Shown piece by piece: positions 7,320 to 12,442 of a stretch of DNA of 12,803 bases. A program made the translations under genes and the position numbers. The first letter of the stretch is position 1. Every line of letters begins with the position of its first letter. Source of the DNA: Methylocystaceae bacterium (GTDB lineage: Bacteria; Pseudomonadota; Alphaproteobacteria; Rhizobiales; Beijerinckiaceae); the NCBI GenBank assembly GCA_003152255.1, contig PLZT01000522.1:1-12803 (forward strand). Reading direction: 5' to 3'. A model generated the notes under the pieces. The model saw only the letters and a program-made list of their open reading frames with translations, ran no database searches and was not told where the DNA came from.

Positions 7320-7749
7320 ATAAATTCAACGGCTTAACACGAAGCAAGCGGGCGCTGGCGGGACGGCTAGCAGCCCAAAAGGAAGAAAAAAAGGAAGCGG
7401 CTCAGAAAACGGGCCTCTTGCGGCGAGGTTGCGCCCCTGCTGTAGCTAGAGCGCGGCGGGAAAAGGTTCGCCGGGGAACCTATTCAGGTTAAGCTATCGC
7501 TGGAGCTAGAGCGCGGCGGGAAAAGGTCCCGCGCGGCGCATATTCCTGTTAAGCTTTCGCTATGGGGAGGCCGCTCCAAAAAATCTTAGGCTGCCACAAA
7601 GCGCCACTAAGGGGCACAAAGGGTAACAAAGCGCCGAACGGCCTTTATAAACATAATGTTAGCCACTTGCGCGCGAGCGGCGATGGCGCCAAATTCATCG
7701 CGCGAGGCGGGCGGGGATGAACCTGCCGCTGCATCAAGGAGCAAAATCC
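7320..7749. other. Gene-free region downstream of the tRNA gene
   Basis: I find no convincing gene in this 430-bp stretch. The short open frames across it lack ribosome sites and look like by-products of the GC content. It holds the 60-bp tandem pair (7441-7560) and a short cluster of related strings: acaaagcgcc at 7596-7605 and 7626-7635, with gcacaaaggg between them. No integrase gene or copy of the tRNA 3' end is visible here. Confidence 0.6.
7441..7560. repeat. 60-bp tandem duplication
   Basis: Two adjacent 60-bp units, 7441-7500 and 7501-7560, align without gaps. The first 27 bases are almost identical (gctagagcgcggcgggaaaa), as are the ends (gttaagct.tcgc). The middle (about 7468-7485) has diverged, and the first unit keeps a small palindrome, ggttcgccggggaacc. 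The unit resembles short dispersed palindromes of Hyphomicrobiales intergenic DNA. Confidence 0.8.
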
Positions 7750-7959
7750 ATGTCGAACGAAAAAAAGGTGAAACTTTACGTGATACCGCGCGAAGCACTA
7801 AAACTTTTCCCAGCCTGCATCGCTGATCTTGTGGTCAATTTCAGCAAACATCGACGGTCATTCATAGCTAGCAATGATGATTATTCTGAAGAAGAATATT
7901 TGACTGCCATGTCGACCCTTTCGAAGGCAATTGAAGTGGAGCTCAGCCATCAATTCTAA
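7750..7959 (+). CDS. Small orphan protein, unknown function
   Basis: This 69-residue protein begins MSNEKKVKLYVIPREALKL. I do not recognise the family. It is mixed alpha/beta by eye, with a basic beta-strand start, a central hydrophobic run (ACIADLVVNF), a basic patch (SKHRRSF), and an acidic turn plus C-terminal helix (NDDYSEEEYLTAMSTLSKAIEVEL). The ATG at 7750 is supported by a very good ribosome site, aaggag, 8 bases upstream; a longer frame from 7717 has none. Base composition is more AT-rich than in the flanking non-coding DNA, which also supports coding. It is the first gene after the tRNA and stands alone. No signal peptide or membrane segment is seen. Confidence 0.65.
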   Translation: MSNEKKVKLYVIPREALKLFPACIADLVVNFSKHRRSFIASNDDYSEEEYLTAMSTLSKAIEVELSHQF

Positions 7960-7980
7960 AAGATAGCGCGTCGCTGTAGC

Positions 7981-8060
7981 GAGGGCGCGGGGCGCGGCGG
8001 AGCGGGCGCGAGGGCGCGGGGCGCGGCGGAGCGGGCGCGAGGGCGCGGGCGCGAGGGACG
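7981..8060. repeat. 29-bp GC-rich tandem repeat
   Basis: Two perfect copies of a 29-bp unit starting gagggcgcggggcgcggcgg occupy 7981-8009 and 8010-8038. A shortened third copy, then the start of a fourth (gaggga), run to about 8060. The array is almost pure G and C and lies between two more AT-rich small genes. It probably arose by replication slippage. The rest of the 199-bp spacer (7960-8158) shows nothing else. Confidence 0.85.
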
Positions 8061-8158
8061 ATCCTAGCTCCGCCCCGTCCGTCCCGCGCTACGCTGGGCC
8101 GCTCGCAACGCAAACGGGCGAGCAAGGGCTTTCGACGCCCCACCCGCCCGCTGCAATA

Positions 8159-8434
8159 TTATTTCGCGGACCAGACAACGAACCAGTTGAGATTTTCGTC
8201 AATCCATTCCAGGCAGTATTTGCGATTTAGTTTGAGTGAGTCTATACGTTTGGCGAGCATATCAACCGAAAAAGTGGTGGAATTGACCGCCTCCGCGTCG
8301 CCAAAAACCGCCTTCGAAAGTTTGTCAATTCTGATTTTTTCGCCTGCGTGTTTGACAAGATATTCCAAAACCGCCGCGCGGTTTGTATCGGCGCGAAGGT
8401 TTAGCTCATCTCGGATAACTTCGAAAGTGCTCAT
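8159..8434 (-). CDS. Predicted stand-alone winged-helix protein
   Basis: This is a 91-residue protein. Its middle, NRAAVLEYLVKHAGEKIRIDK followed by LSKAVFGDAEAVNSTTFSVDMLAKRIDSL, resembles the C-terminal DNA-binding domain of OmpR/PhoB regulators: helix, 'G..V....L...V', then a recognition helix with 'V..H...L..KL'. The terminal CLEWIDENLNWFVVW could be the wing hairpin. There is no receiver domain, so if correct it is an orphan DNA-binding domain. The only ribosome site is a loose ggggaaaaaag before the ATG. It diverges from the gene at 8569 over a 134-bp spacer, a typical place for an autoregulated switch. The DNA is notably less GC-rich than the chromosome part, which suggests transfer. 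The fold is inferred and not certain. Confidence 0.6.
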   Translation of the reverse strand: MSTFEVIRDELNLRADTNRAAVLEYLVKHAGEKIRIDKLSKAVFGDAEAVNSTTFSVDMLAKRIDSLKLNRKYCLEWIDENLNWFVVWSAK

Positions 8435-8568
8435 CTTTTTTCCCCATTCTGCTTTCGCCGGTCATTGCCGACGAAGCTAGTAAAGATGGGAAATGAATCC
8501 TATCCAACTATAATCTGGCGCGCTGTTTCATTCGTCATGCAGGCGCGATCGCGGCGGAGTTGGCGAAC
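8435..8568. promoter_or_regulatory. Divergent spacer with a candidate -10 element
   Basis: This AT-richer 134-bp spacer separates the divergent genes at 8434 and 8569. A consensus-like tataat at 8509-8514 points toward the rightward gene, but no good -35 hexamer lies 16-18 bp upstream. The promoter call is therefore weak. Confidence 0.3.
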
Positions 8569-8895
8569 ATGAAGCATGGTGGCGATCGATATGGGCAGAA
8601 AACCAGACCCTCCCCGGAGGGTCCCTCTAAAGGCCAGCCATCAAAGGTGCCAGAGCCATTAGTGCATGGCCGGCGCGCTGGCGCTGGAAAAAGCGATATT
8701 CCGCAAGAGAATATCCCGCACGGCGTTCCGCAAGAGAACGCCGTTCAAATGCCAATATCCAAAGACTTAGGACTAGACCGCAAGCAAGTCTATGAAGCGC
8801 GTCTTGTGCGTGATCTTGAGAAAAATGATCCTGGCGCAACTGATAGAATTCAAGCTGCAATCTTGTCGATAAAGCGCTCTTGTGCCGGTTCATAA
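8569..8895 (+). CDS. Hypothetical protein with KHGGDR N-terminus and coded palindromes
   Basis: This is a 108-residue basic protein. It starts MKHGGDRYGQK, an opening I have seen in small alphaproteobacterial plasmid- and phage-associated proteins. A low-complexity Pro/Lys region is followed by DIPQENIPHGVPQENAVQ, which is encoded by two DNA palindromes. The C-terminal segment, SKDLGLDRKQVYEARLVRDLEKNDPG (about residues 65-90), looks like a helix-turn-helix-type segment found in such proteins. The ATG at 8569 is favoured by ggag 9 bases upstream; the TTG at 8560 directly abuts that site. It overlaps the 3' end of the convergent HNH gene by 46 bp. No specific function can be given. Confidence 0.6.
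   Translation: MKHGGDRYGQKTRPSPEGPSKGQPSKVPEPLVHGRRAGAGKSDIPQENIPHGVPQENAVQMPISKDLGLDRKQVYEARLVRDLEKNDPGATDRIQAAILSIKRSCAGS
8695..8744 (+). repeat. Twin in-frame palindromes with identical core
   Basis: Two stem-loops share the 13-base core ttccgcaagagaa but have different outer stems. The first is gatatt/aatatc (8695-8700 with 8710-8715). The second is acggcgtt/aacgccgt (8720-8727 with 8737-8744). The period of the core is 27 bp, so both copies encode PQEN in the same frame. The outer stem bases differ between copies yet stay complementary within each, as expected if the palindrome itself matters. Confidence 0.85.
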
Positions 8896-9686
8896 TTTTC
8901 GAGGTGGAGGAATTTTATCATCTGTTCGCGGAACAGTGGATCAGTTAACCAGTTTGCGTCGAATGTTGATTGGCGCCTGGCGCGTGTTTTGGCGGCTTGT
9001 TTGATGTGCCATTTGCGCATCCGCTCGACATGCGCCGCTGCGAACTCAGGGTCCGCGTTGAGCTTGAGCATACTCTTGCTCATCCGTTCCGCATTCGCCG
9101 CCGCGAACTCAGGGTTGGCGTTCATCTTGCGCACACCCTCATCCTGCGCCGCCGCGAACTCTGGGTTGGCTTGCATCTTGCGCCACCGCTCATCCCGCGC
9201 CGCCGCAAACTCTGGGTTGGCTTGCATCTTGCGTGCGCGCTCATCACGCGCCGCCGCAAACTCTGGGTTGGCGTTCATCTTGCGCGTCCGCTCGACAAGC
9301 GCCGCCTTGAATACTGGGTCATCGTGCATCTGGCGCGTCCGCTCGACATTCGCGGCCTTGATCTCTGGGCTGGCGTTCAGCTTGCGCATCCGTTCTGAAT
9401 GTCCCTCTCGTAACTTCGCATACATCTTTAATTTGCTCATGCCTTTGTTTGAGACATTTGCCATCATATTCGCAGCATGAATTATTCCAGGATGCTTTGG
9501 ATAAATTTTCCACAAAAGCAGGTGTGCAAGCAAATGCTCTGCCTGGGTCAGTCGCGCCTTGTTTGCTTTTGTGTCAGGGCCGCCCATGCACGTTGCATGG
9601 ATATGATGATCGTGATGGCCTTTGTGCGGGCGTTTGCGATGCCGCGCCCGCTCGATTATGCAAGTGTAGTGGAAGAGATAGTCCAT
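8850..9686 (-). CDS. HNH homing-type endonuclease with 17-residue repeats
   Basis: This 278-residue protein opens in the style of phage-borne HNH homing endonucleases: MDYLFHYTCIIERARHR, then HH at 27-28 of HHIHATCMGG, N42, and EHLLAHLLLWKIY with H51 and H55. This should form a ββα-metal nuclease site that nicks or cuts DNA. Residues 101-223 are seven copies of a ~17-residue unit of the form RKMNANPEFAAARDER. These are charged helical repeats resembling the small DNA-contacting modules that follow such domains, and are probably a modular DNA-binding arm. The C-terminus (DANWLTDPLFREQMIKFL) is a possible helical cap. The ATG at 9686 fits the family start; a frame extending to 9800 lacks a ribosome site. 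The weak site ggggact lies about 7 bases upstream. Whether it is active is not known. Confidence 0.8.
   Translation of the reverse strand: MDYLFHYTCIIERARHRKRPHKGHHDHHIHATCMGGPDTKANKARLTQAEHLLAHLLLWKIYPKHPGIIHAANMMANVSNKGMSKLKMYAKLREGHSERMRKLNASPEIKAANVERTRQMHDDPVFKAALVERTRKMNANPEFAAARDERARKMQANPEFAAARDERWRKMQANPEFAAAQDEGVRKMNANPEFAAANAERMSKSMLKLNADPEFAAAHVERMRKWHIKQAAKTRARRQSTFDANWLTDPLFREQMIKFLHLENYEPAQERFIDKIAA
9018..9386 (-). repeat. 51-bp coding tandem repeat array
   Basis: Seven units of about 51 bp lie inside the HNH gene and encode the 17-residue repeats. Copies 3-5 are nearly identical at DNA level (for example cgccgccgcgaactctgggt recurs with one change). The outer copies have diverged, and the last two carry small insertions (3 and 1 residues). 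This pattern indicates recent expansion from the middle of the array. Confidence 0.9.
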
Positions 9687-9729
9687 GTGGAAGTCCCCAG
9701 TGAAGAGATTGCGCGCCCAGAGTCGGGCG

Positions 9730-9960
9730 CTATGCCTTCGTCCACAGATCGCCATTCCCAGGAAGACATAGGTGCGGATAATATCGCTGCGCCAATCCAT
9801 TATCAGCTAATCTTTTGAGCGAACGCGACAGAGAGGCGCGTTGCGATGCTGTAGGGCTGGCGACCCCCAAGCGTTTGAAAATCTCTCCAACCCTTATACA
9901 CTGTTCATGCCGATCAGGAAGCGCCCGAAGAATTCCAGATTGTAGTAAAGATCGCACCAT
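9730..9960 (-). CDS. Predicted small winged-helix protein
   Basis: This is a 76-residue protein. The segment IRVGEIFKRLGVASPTASQRASLSRSLKRLADNGLAQRY is arranged like a small winged helix: a helix, a turn, a Ser-rich recognition helix (ASLSRSLKRLADNGL), then a wing strand (AQRYYP). A DNA-binding or regulatory role is inferred. The start is secure, because ggagg stands 7 bases before the ATG. It lies 43 bp upstream of the HNH gene on the same strand, so the two may be co-transcribed. Upstream is a dense set of AT-rich repeats that could be its own operators. No ligand domain is present. I do not recognise a named family. Confidence 0.7.
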   Translation of the reverse strand: MVRSLLQSGILRALPDRHEQCIRVGEIFKRLGVASPTASQRASLSRSLKRLADNGLAQRYYPHLCLPGNGDLWTKA

Positions 9961-9970
9961 GACTGATCCT

Positions 9971-10084
9971 CCGGTTAATAATATTCTCGTTTCGAACCTT
10001 CTTAACCCTCGGCTAATAGTATTGCAACTAAAATATTCTTAACAATACAGTCTATGCCGGTTAATAACGTTCTAGTGCGGAACG
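9971..10084. repeat. Iterated AT-rich repeats upstream of the winged-helix gene
   Basis: Three related strings lie in the same orientation: ccggttaataatattctcg at 9971, tcggctaatagtattgcaac at 10009 and ccggttaataacgttctagt at 10057, sharing ggytaata. Short inverted repeats overlap them: ggttaa/ttaacc (9973-9978 with 10002-10007) and gtattg/caatac (10019-10024 with 10043-10048). The first string abuts the ribosome site of the gene ending at 9960. Operators or iterons are both possible. Confidence 0.6.
9999..10027 (-). promoter_or_regulatory. Candidate sigma-70-type promoter
   Basis: On the minus strand, ttgcaa (10022-10027) and taagaa (9999-10004) are separated by 17 bp. Transcription would start near 9992, giving a leader of about 30 bases to the winged-helix gene at 9960. 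The hexamers are only partial matches to consensus, and the region overlaps the iterated repeats, as expected if those are operators. Confidence 0.35.
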
Positions 10085-10232
10085 TTAGCAACCGCCCAGA
10101 CAAAAGAGATGCGTCGCCTGGTGAGAGGATGAGTAACAGCCAGGCGACGCACGCGAAACGCTCAAGGATCACGACAAGCCAAACGTTTCGCGTCTTCGCA
10201 CCCAAAAAGCTTTACATCCGAGCATTTTTGGG
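10066..10232. other. Cluster of four consecutive perfect inverted repeats
   Basis: Four stem-loops follow one another in gene-free DNA. They are aacgttc/gaacgtt (10066-10072 with 10080-10086), tgcgtcgcctgg/ccaggcgacgca (10110-10121 with 10140-10151), acgcgaaacg/cgtttcgcgt (10151-10160 with 10184-10193) and cccaaaaa/tttttggg (10201-10208 with 10225-10232). Stems are 7, 12, 10 and 8 bp without mismatches; loops are 7, 18, 23 and 16 nt. Stems two and three share their boundary base. The last may act as terminator for the minus-strand gene ending at 10249. Overall it resembles a structured RNA or a replication/transfer origin; which one is not decided. Confidence 0.8.
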
Positions 10233-10248
10233 AGCGGTTCCGCAATTG

Positions 10249-10521
10249 TTAGAGCATGACGCGGGGCCAGCCAATTTGCGCTTGATCCCTGCGAATTTCC
10301 CAAATGAATATGGCGTCGCCGCGCGTTTCATTTTTGAAGTCGGTTCGCCAGTCGAGTTCAACGATGGGCAGGTTTCCTGAGCGTGACCTTTTTTCGGCCA
10401 CTTCGCGGGCCTCGGATAATGTCTTGCAAGGCGTGCCCCAGGGTGAGTGGACGCCCCCAGAAATTACCTCAACGTCGAACACGGTAGTGATACATCTCGG
10501 GGTTGGCTGTTCACATTTCAT
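10249..10521 (-). CDS. Hypothetical 90-residue protein
   Basis: The protein starts MKCEQPTPRCITTVFDVEVI. I do not recognise the family. Visible elements are a beta-rich N-terminal half (ITTVFDVEVISGG), a helix (CKTLSEAREVAEKRS) and a strand pair (NLPIVELDWRTD, DAIFIWEIRRD), giving a compact alpha/beta domain with no metal motif; the two Cys residues near the start could be chance. The ATG has aaggg 8 bases upstream. The leader is only 24 bases after the terminator hairpin of the upstream gene, so its expression probably depends on readthrough. Downstream lies the inverted-repeat cluster. Confidence 0.6.
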   Translation of the reverse strand: MKCEQPTPRCITTVFDVEVISGGVHSPWGTPCKTLSEAREVAEKRSRSGNLPIVELDWRTDFKNETRGDAIFIWEIRRDQAQIGWPRVML

Positions 10522-10545
10522 GGTCTTGGCCCTTGTGGTTGGAGC

Positions 10546-10569
10546 AAAACGGCGAGCGCCCGCCGTTTT
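10546..10569 (-). terminator. Intrinsic terminator of the minus-strand gene run
   Basis: A perfect 9-bp stem, aaaacggcg/cgccgtttt, closes a 6-nt loop. It starts within the stop codon of the 278-residue gene. Read on the minus strand, it has a GC-rich core and ends in TTTT, and on the plus strand it has the same property, so it may work in both directions. Confidence 0.7.
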
Positions 10570-11405
10570 CAGTTTTGCTGAGCGCGGCGCGCTTGTTGAT
10601 CCGCGAATTTTGATCTGAGTTCGTTGTCAGCCTCGGCGCGAACTGCCGACATGTCGCCAAGCAGATGACGGGCCGCAGCCGCGCCCGCCGAATAGGTTGC
10701 ATCGTCGGAAGGGGCGGAGGTAGGGGCGCGCTGGCTTCCCGCGCTAGGCGGGGCGTATGCCGGGCGCGGCGCTGTGGTCGGGGATTTTCCGAGTATCGCT
10801 CGCGCCGCCGACGCGCCCGCATCGTATGAACCACGCTCGAATTGCGCGCCGCCACCGAAGCCCATCGAGCGCAAATCGGAATCATCCTGGGAGTTTTCAT
10901 CCTTGTTCTTCGCGCGATTCGCGATCGCGGCCCAGTCATCTTGCTGTTGCTTTTCGCGATCAGTGCGATTGTCTTTCGGCCTGCCGCCGCGCCGCGCCAA
11001 CTCTGATTCGAAACCAGCGTCTGACTCAGCTTGGATTTCTCTCCGCCGTGACTCTGAATAGGCAGGATCAGTGAGCCGTTGCGCGGCGGCGCGACCAGAC
11101 TCATACAAGCCAGTCGCCGCTTCTGGATGGACTTTTTCCGGGTCACCGGCTAACGATTGATCGAGCGCGGCGTGGCACTCTGCCAATGAGAGGTCGGTTT
11201 GCGTCGCCAAGAAAATTCCTAGTTGGATGGCTGTTCCGTTCTGGACCTTGGGATGTGCGAATATTTTGCCGGCGCGTGATCTCTCTTTTGCCGCGACGCG
11301 CTTGAGTGATGATGCACGCTCTTGCGCCTCGCGAGCAAATGTTATGGCTTGGTTGCGCGCGTCCGCTTTTTCCAAAAGCGTCAGTGATCCATCGGGCTTA
11401 GGCAT
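10569..11405 (-). CDS. Hypothetical protein with S49 protease/scaffold-tail-like segment
   Basis: This is a 278-residue hydrophilic protein. Residues about 35-85, AKERSRAGKIFAHPKVQNGT followed by AIQLGIFLATQTDLSLAECHAAL, follow the pattern 'ER.R...I...P...G....LA..LA..TDMS.E.A...L' that I know from the C-terminal tails of phage-type S49 proteases and scaffold proteins. No serine-protease core is present. Three related motifs recur: LYESGRAAAQRL, SYDAGASAARAIL and TYSAGAAAARHLL, joined by charged or Ser/Pro linkers. An internal LRSMGF is shared with the next gene upstream. The ATG at 11405 has aagga 9 bases before it; the longer frame to 11438 has none. A terminator follows directly. A capsid-assembly origin is inference only. 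Confidence 0.65.
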   Translation of the reverse strand: MPKPDGSLTLLEKADARNQAITFAREAQERASSLKRVAAKERSRAGKIFAHPKVQNGTAIQLGIFLATQTDLSLAECHAALDQSLAGDPEKVHPEAATGLYESGRAAAQRLTDPAYSESRRREIQAESDAGFESELARRGGRPKDNRTDREKQQQDDWAAIANRAKNKDENSQDDSDLRSMGFGGGAQFERGSYDAGASAARAILGKSPTTAPRPAYAPPSAGSQRAPTSAPSDDATYSAGAAAARHLLGDMSAVRAEADNELRSKFADQQARRAQQN

Positions 11406-11465
11406 TTCGAATGATCCTTTGTGTTTTCGCCGTCGCATTATCGCCCGGCGCGTTCCGCTGCTAGC

Positions 11466-11831
11466 TCAGTCAAAATCGCGATCGACACCGTGAAAGCCCA
11501 TATTTCTCAGCATTTCCGGGCTTTCGGCACAGTTGCGCTCATATTCATCGCGCCGCGCGGCATTGCGGAAACCTGAGCCAATGGCGTTCGCCATATCTTG
11601 CGAGCGATTTGGGTCGCGTCCGTTGCTGGTGAGCGACGCGAAGGCTTCACCAAGCGATTGACCGCGCGCTCGCTGTGATGGCGATGACGCTCGCATAGGG
11701 GATTTGTTCTCATCCGGCTTCACTTCGCGCTTCGTGGCGGGCTTCGCGCTCACTGAATGCGCCCACGAGCGCGGCAAAGCTGGTGACGCGGATTGGGGCA
11801 AATCGAAGTTGACGCTTGGCGGTTTTTCCAT
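11466..11831 (-). CDS. Hypothetical disordered protein sharing a C-terminal motif with its neighbour
   Basis: This is a 121-residue protein. Its first half is Pro/Ser/Lys-rich and probably unstructured. The second half, SLGEAFASLTSNG and MANAIGSGFRNAARRDEYERNC, leads to the tail PEMLRNMGFHGVDRDFD. The LR[NS]MGFxG string recurs in the 278-residue protein 60 bp downstream, suggesting that both bind one partner or share descent. The ATG at 11831 is fixed by aagga 7 bases upstream. It overlaps the end of the preceding gene by 122 bp in another frame, which is unusually long. I do not recognise the family. Confidence 0.6.
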   Translation of the reverse strand: MEKPPSVNFDLPQSASPALPRSWAHSVSAKPATKREVKPDENKSPMRASSPSQRARGQSLGEAFASLTSNGRDPNRSQDMANAIGSGFRNAARRDEYERNCAESPEMLRNMGFHGVDRDFD

Positions 11832-12162
11832 GGTCTGTTCCTTCACGTATCAAGCAAATTTCGACGGGCGCATTTGAGAGATAAGCGACAATGTGCGCGG
11901 CGATGGCGTCGCTAAAAGCATCGATGGCCGCGCTCTCCAGCACAGTTCTCCCCAATATCTTGCGTTGCGGTTCTCGCCTCGCCTCGCGGCAAAACTCCGC
12001 ATGGAAATATTCTCGATTGCGCTCACGGCGTTCGATGATTTCGTGTCTATCTTTCGCTGTGAGACATTTATCACTTTGCAAGCCCATCCGTTGGGTGGCA
12101 ACCGGCGTTTTCGTCGCCAAAATAAGCGCGCGCTTGTTTCTCAGTCGTCTGGATTTTGACAT
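11710..12162 (-). CDS. Hypothetical basic protein, 3' end possibly frameshifted
   Basis: This is a 150-residue protein starting MSKSRRLRNKRALIL. A basic N-terminus is followed by charged helices (KDRHEIIERRERNREYFHAEF) and a well-formed helix (ESAAIDAFSDAIAAHIVAYLSN) that supports the reading frame. After about residue 110 the frame runs 122 bp into the next gene, whose ribosome site lies within it. A neighbouring frame stops at 11850, exactly where a tidy gene end would be expected, so a small indel near 11860-11880 may have removed the native stop. The start is uncertain: no strong ribosome site precedes 12162, and the first 92 bp overlap the HNH remnant. Function is unknown. Confidence 0.55.
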   Translation of the reverse strand: MSKSRRLRNKRALILATKTPVATQRMGLQSDKCLTAKDRHEIIERRERNREYFHAEFCREARREPQRKILGRTVLESAAIDAFSDAIAAHIVAYLSNAPVEICLIREGTDHGKTAKRQLRFAPIRVTSFAALVGAFSEREARHEARSEAG

Positions 12163-12442
12163 CGAGCATTCTTGAGCCTTCCGTTGGTTGTGATGAGAGG
12201 TGAGGCCATTCGCCTGTTGTGTAGAAAACCACGAGGCGGTTGGAACAATAATTGCGGCGATCAATTTTTATGGTGCGATAACCACGGCGGAAATGATTGG
12301 GATGGGCGATATATCCGGCAACATCGCCAGCACGCGCGCGGCCATGACTCACACGCCATCGCCAAACGCCCATCTTTTGGTCATAATGCAATAGCTCTTT
12401 GAGCCGCTCTAGCGTCAAAGGATCATTGATGCGGGCGCTCAT
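12071..12442 (-). pseudogene. Truncated HNH endonuclease remnant
   Basis: This is a 123-residue frame. The first 80 residues match the N-terminus of phage HNH endonucleases: LLHYDQKMGVWRWRVSHGRA, RAGDVAGYI, then GYRTIKIDRRNYCSNRLVVFYTTGEWP. In intact members this is followed by 'IDHINGDRSDNRWSNLR', which holds the catalytic His and Asn residues. Here it breaks at GEWP into an unrelated tail (HLSSQPTEGSRMLD...) with no such motif, and I could not find the motif in other frames. The protein should therefore lack nuclease activity. Its ATG overlaps the preceding stop codon (ATGA), so it would still be translated by coupling. It overlaps the next gene by 92 bp. It is either decaying or reused as a DNA-binding fragment. 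Confidence 0.6.

Noticed and set aside
7465..7480. Possible attachment-site copy of the tRNA 3' end (tcgccgggga)
   Set aside because: Only about nine bases agree, and the flanking T-arm sequence is absent.
7292..7492. Small plus-strand frame starting inside the tRNA gene
   Set aside because: It begins within the tRNA, runs into the 60-bp repeat and has a biased Arg/Ala/Lys composition.
8560..8568. TTG at 8560 as the start of the 108-residue protein
   Set aside because: It directly abuts the ggag ribosome site; the ATG at 8569 has proper spacing.
9018..9386. Possible CRISPR array because of regular 51-bp repeats
   Set aside because: Repeats are contiguous with no unique spacers, stay in frame, and encode protein repeats inside the HNH gene.
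10002..10205. Leftward 67-codon frame with a hydrophobic stretch
   Set aside because: It lies across the stem-loops and operators, has no ribosome site, and its hydrophobic run looks accidental.
10054..10380. Rightward open frame of 108 codons over the stem-loop cluster
   Set aside because: It has no ribosome site, its second half is antisense to a better gene (10249-10521), and the hairpins explain the sequence of its first half.
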